From positions 1 to 8,698 of the forward strand of contig JAHWJF010000114.1 of the NCBI GenBank assembly GCA_019348515.1: 8,698 bases of DNA. The letters are read 5' to 3'. Below, in pieces: positions 6,593 through 8,698 of the stretch (within the stretch, counting starts at the first letter, position 1; every line of letters starts with the position of its first letter). This stretch comes from Chloroflexota bacterium. Lineage in GTDB: Bacteria; Chloroflexota; Chloroflexia; Thermomicrobiales; UBA6265. The notes beneath the pieces are model-generated. The model made no database searches and had not been told where the DNA came from. It worked only from the letters and a program-made list of their open reading frames with translations. Both the position numbers and the translations under genes were made by a program.

Positions 6593-6644
6593 ACCCTAAG
6601 GCTCTCCATCGAACTGGGACCGGACATTCGACTACGGGGCGATC
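6593..6644. other. Gap between convergent genes
   Basis: Fifty-two bases between the stop of the serine hydrolase and the stop of the GNAT gene. A bidirectional terminator would be expected here, but I see no stem-loop with a T-run. Confidence 0.6.
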
Positions 6645-7127
6645 TCACACGTCTCCGCGTGCGGGTGTCCATTGGTAGAGCACGTCCGGCTCGCCTTCTT
6701 CGTTACCGGAGCCATCCCCGAACGCGACGGCGATGAAGCCGCGGCGCTCGTAGAAGCCCCGCGCGCGCGTGTTTCGCTGGAAGGCGTACAGGCGCAGGCC
6801 ATCGGGACGGCGCGCCATCGCCTTCGCCAGCAATGCGCTGCCGATCCCCCGGCCCTGCTCGCCGGGGAGGATGTAGAGCTGCGCCAGCATGTCTCCGTCC
6901 AGCGCCGCGACGCCGACGACACGCCCTCCGGCCTCGGCGACCCAGACCTCCTGATGGGGCAGGACGATGTTCGTGACCCAGGCCCGATCCTCTTCCTCGC
7001 TGTGCAGATCCGGGAGATACGGCAGCGCCTCGCGCATCGAGGTCCTGTGGACTTTGGCGATCGCCTCGGCATCCCCGGCCCCGGCGCGCCGGATCCGGAA
7101 TGGCGCGGGTTCAGCCAGTTGAGTCAC
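6645..7127 (-). CDS. GNAT-family N-acetyltransferase
   Basis: A 160-residue cytoplasmic enzyme predicted to transfer an acetyl group from acetyl-CoA to an amine. It begins with the typical IRRAGAGDAEAIAKVH strand-helix (12-27); beta strands VWVAEAGGRVVGVAAL (61-76) lead to motif A, with LYILPGEQGRGIGSALL (84-100), where Q91-G92-R93-G94-I95-G96 is the Q/R-x-x-G-x-G/A loop that holds the acetyl-CoA pyrophosphate. Motif B is ARGFYERRGF (122-131). The substrate is unknown. The start is a GTG with GGAGGGG seven bases upstream; the ATG two bases earlier is followed at once by a stop in its frame. Only four bases separate it from the stop of the upstream membrane-protein gene, so it is probably the last gene of that transcript. 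The ORF at 6632-7072 is a shadow. Confidence 0.93.
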   Translation of the reverse strand: MTQLAEPAPFRIRRAGAGDAEAIAKVHRTSMREALPYLPDLHSEEEDRAWVTNIVLPHQEVWVAEAGGRVVGVAALDGDMLAQLYILPGEQGRGIGSALLAKAMARRPDGLRLYAFQRNTRARGFYERRGFIAVAFGDGSGNEEGEPDVLYQWTPARGDV

Positions 7128-7131
7128 ATGC

Positions 7132-8031
7132 CTACCCCTCCGCCACTCCGCGCCGCGTCATGCTCCCACGCAGTGCCCGCAAACCGGCGCAGACTCCCGC
7201 CACGAGCAACCCCACCAGTGCCAGACCGACGGCGGAGACCCGCAGCCCCTGCGAGATCGCATCCAGGATCGCGCCGATTGCCACGCCGCCGCCGTCGCCG
7301 GCCGCACCCGCCAGCCACGCCTGTGTCACCAGCATCAGCGCCATGAGCGTGATCATCGCGATACCCAGACCGAATCCCGCGCGTCCGATGGCGGCCAAGC
7401 GGTCCGGCGCCAGGCCGACCGAGAGCAGAAGAGCGAGCACCGTCACGGCCAGCGCAACCCAGAAGGCAAGATCAAATTGCGCTATCGCTCGCCGCACCCA
7501 ATCGGCCGTCTCGGCGTCGAGCACGTTGATCCGCAGTGCCTCGGCATCGAGAGCCAGAGTGGGCGGAACATCGAGGTCAAGTGCTGCTACCTCCGCCTGA
7601 ATCTCGTCGAGTAGAGGGGAGAAGTCGAGGGAGACCGGTTGTCCCTGTCCCGCTGTCAGGCCAGAGGCGAGGAGCCGGTGGGCGTCGCGGTTGGTCGTCT
7701 CCCACGTTTCGCGGAACTCCTCGCTCTCGACCACCCCGCGCGTCACCTCGCCGAACGCTTCCGCGACAACGCGTGATTGCAGCGCTTCGGTCGCACTCGG
7801 GTTATCCCCGGAGAGCATGGCCTCGGCGCGAGTCACCACCACCCGAGATACACCCAACTGCACCCGGGGATCGTCGGCGGCGCGAGCAACGGTCCGCGTG
7901 TACGTGTCCTCGTCGATCAGGGTCTGCCGCGCCCAGCCCGTGACCAGCGCCGCCGGCGCGGCCAGGCAAAAGAGGATCAGGAAGATCCAGGAGAGGAGTC
8001 GCCGCCAGAGCGGCGTTCGCCGCTCAACCAC
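7132..8031 (-). CDS. Unrecognised multi-pass membrane protein with large extracytoplasmic domain
   Basis: 299 residues; function unknown. A short positively charged N-terminus (VERRTPLWRR) precedes TM1 (about 12-34). Then comes a charged, mostly helical soluble domain (about 35-185) with ARAADDPRVQLGVSRVVVTR near residues 49-68. Three further hydrophobic segments follow: about 188-209, 218-244 and 267-290, and a short basic tail. The positive-inside rule puts the large domain outside the cytoplasm. The layout (one TM, a soluble domain beginning with a 'DPxVQ' helix, then TMs) is like a broad group of uncharacterised integral membrane proteins common in actinobacteria; this is recalled from family patterns. 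The GTG start overlaps the stop of the YihY gene by eight bases and has a weak ribosome site, so coupling is likely. The GNAT gene follows after four bases. A role in envelope homeostasis is only a guess from the neighbours. Confidence 0.85.
   Translation of the reverse strand: MVERRTPLWRRLLSWIFLILFCLAAPAALVTGWARQTLIDEDTYTRTVARAADDPRVQLGVSRVVVTRAEAMLSGDNPSATEALQSRVVAEAFGEVTRGVVESEEFRETWETTNRDAHRLLASGLTAGQGQPVSLDFSPLLDEIQAEVAALDLDVPPTLALDAEALRINVLDAETADWVRRAIAQFDLAFWVALAVTVLALLLSVGLAPDRLAAIGRAGFGLGIAMITLMALMLVTQAWLAGAAGDGGGVAIGAILDAISQGLRVSAVGLALVGLLVAGVCAGLRALRGSMTRRGVAEG
7135..7141 (-). promoter_or_regulatory. Ribosome binding site of the GNAT gene
   Basis: GGAGGGG on the minus strand, inside the last codons of the upstream membrane-protein gene and seven bases before the GTG at 7127; it decides this non-ATG start. 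Confidence 0.75.
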
Positions 8032-8698
8032 GCCCCGGGCTGCCTGATTCCGACGCGTTGCGGACGATGGCCCGGGGCGCCGTCATCGAGTTGCGCGTTG
8101 TGATGCCGGCTGGCAGGAGCCGCGTTGCCCGCCCCCGCTCACGACATCGCCGGACGGTCACCGCCGCGACCATCGCGCCGATAATCAACCCCATGCTGGC
8201 CAGGTAGAGGAAGATGAGGAAGACGAGCACACTGCTGGCCGCGCCATAAGCGGTGCCAGGGTTGGCAAGCTGGAGATAAAGCTGGAACCCCCGCACGACG
8301 AGCAGCCAGAGCAGCGTCGCCACCACGGCCCCTGGCGTGATCTCCCTGACGGAGTAATGTCCGCTGCCGGTCATGTAGAGCAGGGTCGCGCCCAGGAAGA
8401 CCAGCAGCATGATGACCGGCCCCTGCATCCGCATCCAGCCGCTCTCCCAGGCTGCTCCCAGCCCCAACCGGGACGAAACGAGGGCGATCAGGTCGCCACC
8501 CCAGACGTAGAGGGTGAACGCCACCACGAGGATCATGGCGATCATCACCGCTTCGGTCGTGAAGATGAGACGCTTGCGCCAGAAAGGACGCACGTCGTCA
8601 ATCGCCGCGGCCCGGTCGAAGGCGGCCGCCAGCTGACCCAGACCATTCCCCGCCGCCAGCAGCGCAATCAGGATGGCCACCACCGCGCTCACTGTCGA
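8024..8698 (-). CDS. YihY/BrkB-family inner-membrane protein, N-terminus beyond window
   Basis: 224 residues are visible and the frame is open through the right edge, so the GTG at 8692 is an internal valine, not the start. Family features: a hydrophobic segment followed by the small-residue stretch AAGNGLGQLAAAFDRA and then IDDVRPFWRKRL, the conserved loop of YihY proteins (R-x-FW-x-x-R); TM segments follow at about residues 48-68 and 90-108; then the typical SVREITPGAVVATLLWLLV and the last pair of helices, with the Tyr/Ala pattern NPGTAYGAASSVLVFLIFLYL before the final TM. A basic 40-residue cytoplasmic tail ends the protein. The family has about six TM helices; BrkB's old ribonuclease/virulence labels are not established and the biochemical function is unknown. 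The gene heads, or lies in, an operon with the downstream membrane protein (8-base overlap) and the GNAT gene. Confidence 0.88.
   Translation of the reverse strand, partial: STVSAVVAILIALLAAGNGLGQLAAAFDRAAAIDDVRPFWRKRLIFTTEAVMIAMILVVAFTLYVWGGDLIALVSSRLGLGAAWESGWMRMQGPVIMLLVFLGATLLYMTGSGHYSVREITPGAVVATLLWLLVVRGFQLYLQLANPGTAYGAASSVLVFLIFLYLASMGLIIGAMVAAVTVRRCRERGRATRLLPAGITTRNSMTAPRAIVRNASESGSPGRG

Noticed and set aside
6632..7072. 146-codon minus-strand frame overlapping the GNAT gene
   Set aside because: It is a shifted frame of the GNAT gene, Arg/Ser-rich and without acetyltransferase motifs.

Overview
The window is GC-rich, double-stranded bacterial chromosome with dense coding and strong G/C bias at third codon positions, which explains the many long shadow reading frames. 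The protein types (a Lon with extra linkers, a small heat-shock protein, a bacterial eRF1/Pelota-like protein, and an exported serine hydrolase with a Thr/Pro linker) and the GTG starts would fit a thermophilic or soil Chloroflexota such as Thermomicrobia/Sphaerobacter, or an actinobacterial-like lineage. This placement is an inference with moderate-to-low confidence; no rRNA, tRNA, mobile element or CRISPR is present.

Left region (1-3061, minus strand): an hsp20-lon operon. A 139-residue alpha-crystallin-type small heat-shock protein is followed by ATP-dependent Lon protease, with the stop of the first and the start of the second sharing ATGA. Lon runs off the left edge; 881 codons are visible without a stop.

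Centre (3062-3455): a roughly 394-bp divergent intergenic region holding a perfect 12-bp inverted repeat, with one copy towards each of the divergent genes, and several smaller palindromes. Going right (plus strand, 3456-4829) is a 457-residue protein of the bacterial archaeo-eukaryotic release-factor (baeRF) superfamily, the group that contains mycobacterial Rv2629 and the ribosome-hibernation factor Balon. Together with Hsp20 and Lon this makes a plausible stress-response cluster: a ribosome-binding factor beside a holdase chaperone and a quality-control protease. This is the most interesting part of the window.

Next (4907-6592, plus strand) is an exported penicillin-binding-protein-like/beta-lactamase-fold serine hydrolase with an SxxK/YxN/HxG active-site set and a C-terminal beta-rich domain.

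Right region (6645-8698, minus strand): three tightly packed genes reading leftward and converging on the hydrolase: a YihY/BrkB-family membrane protein (N-terminus outside the window), an unrecognised multi-pass membrane protein with a large extracytoplasmic domain, and a GNAT acetyltransferase. They overlap or lie a few bases apart, so they are probably one transcript.
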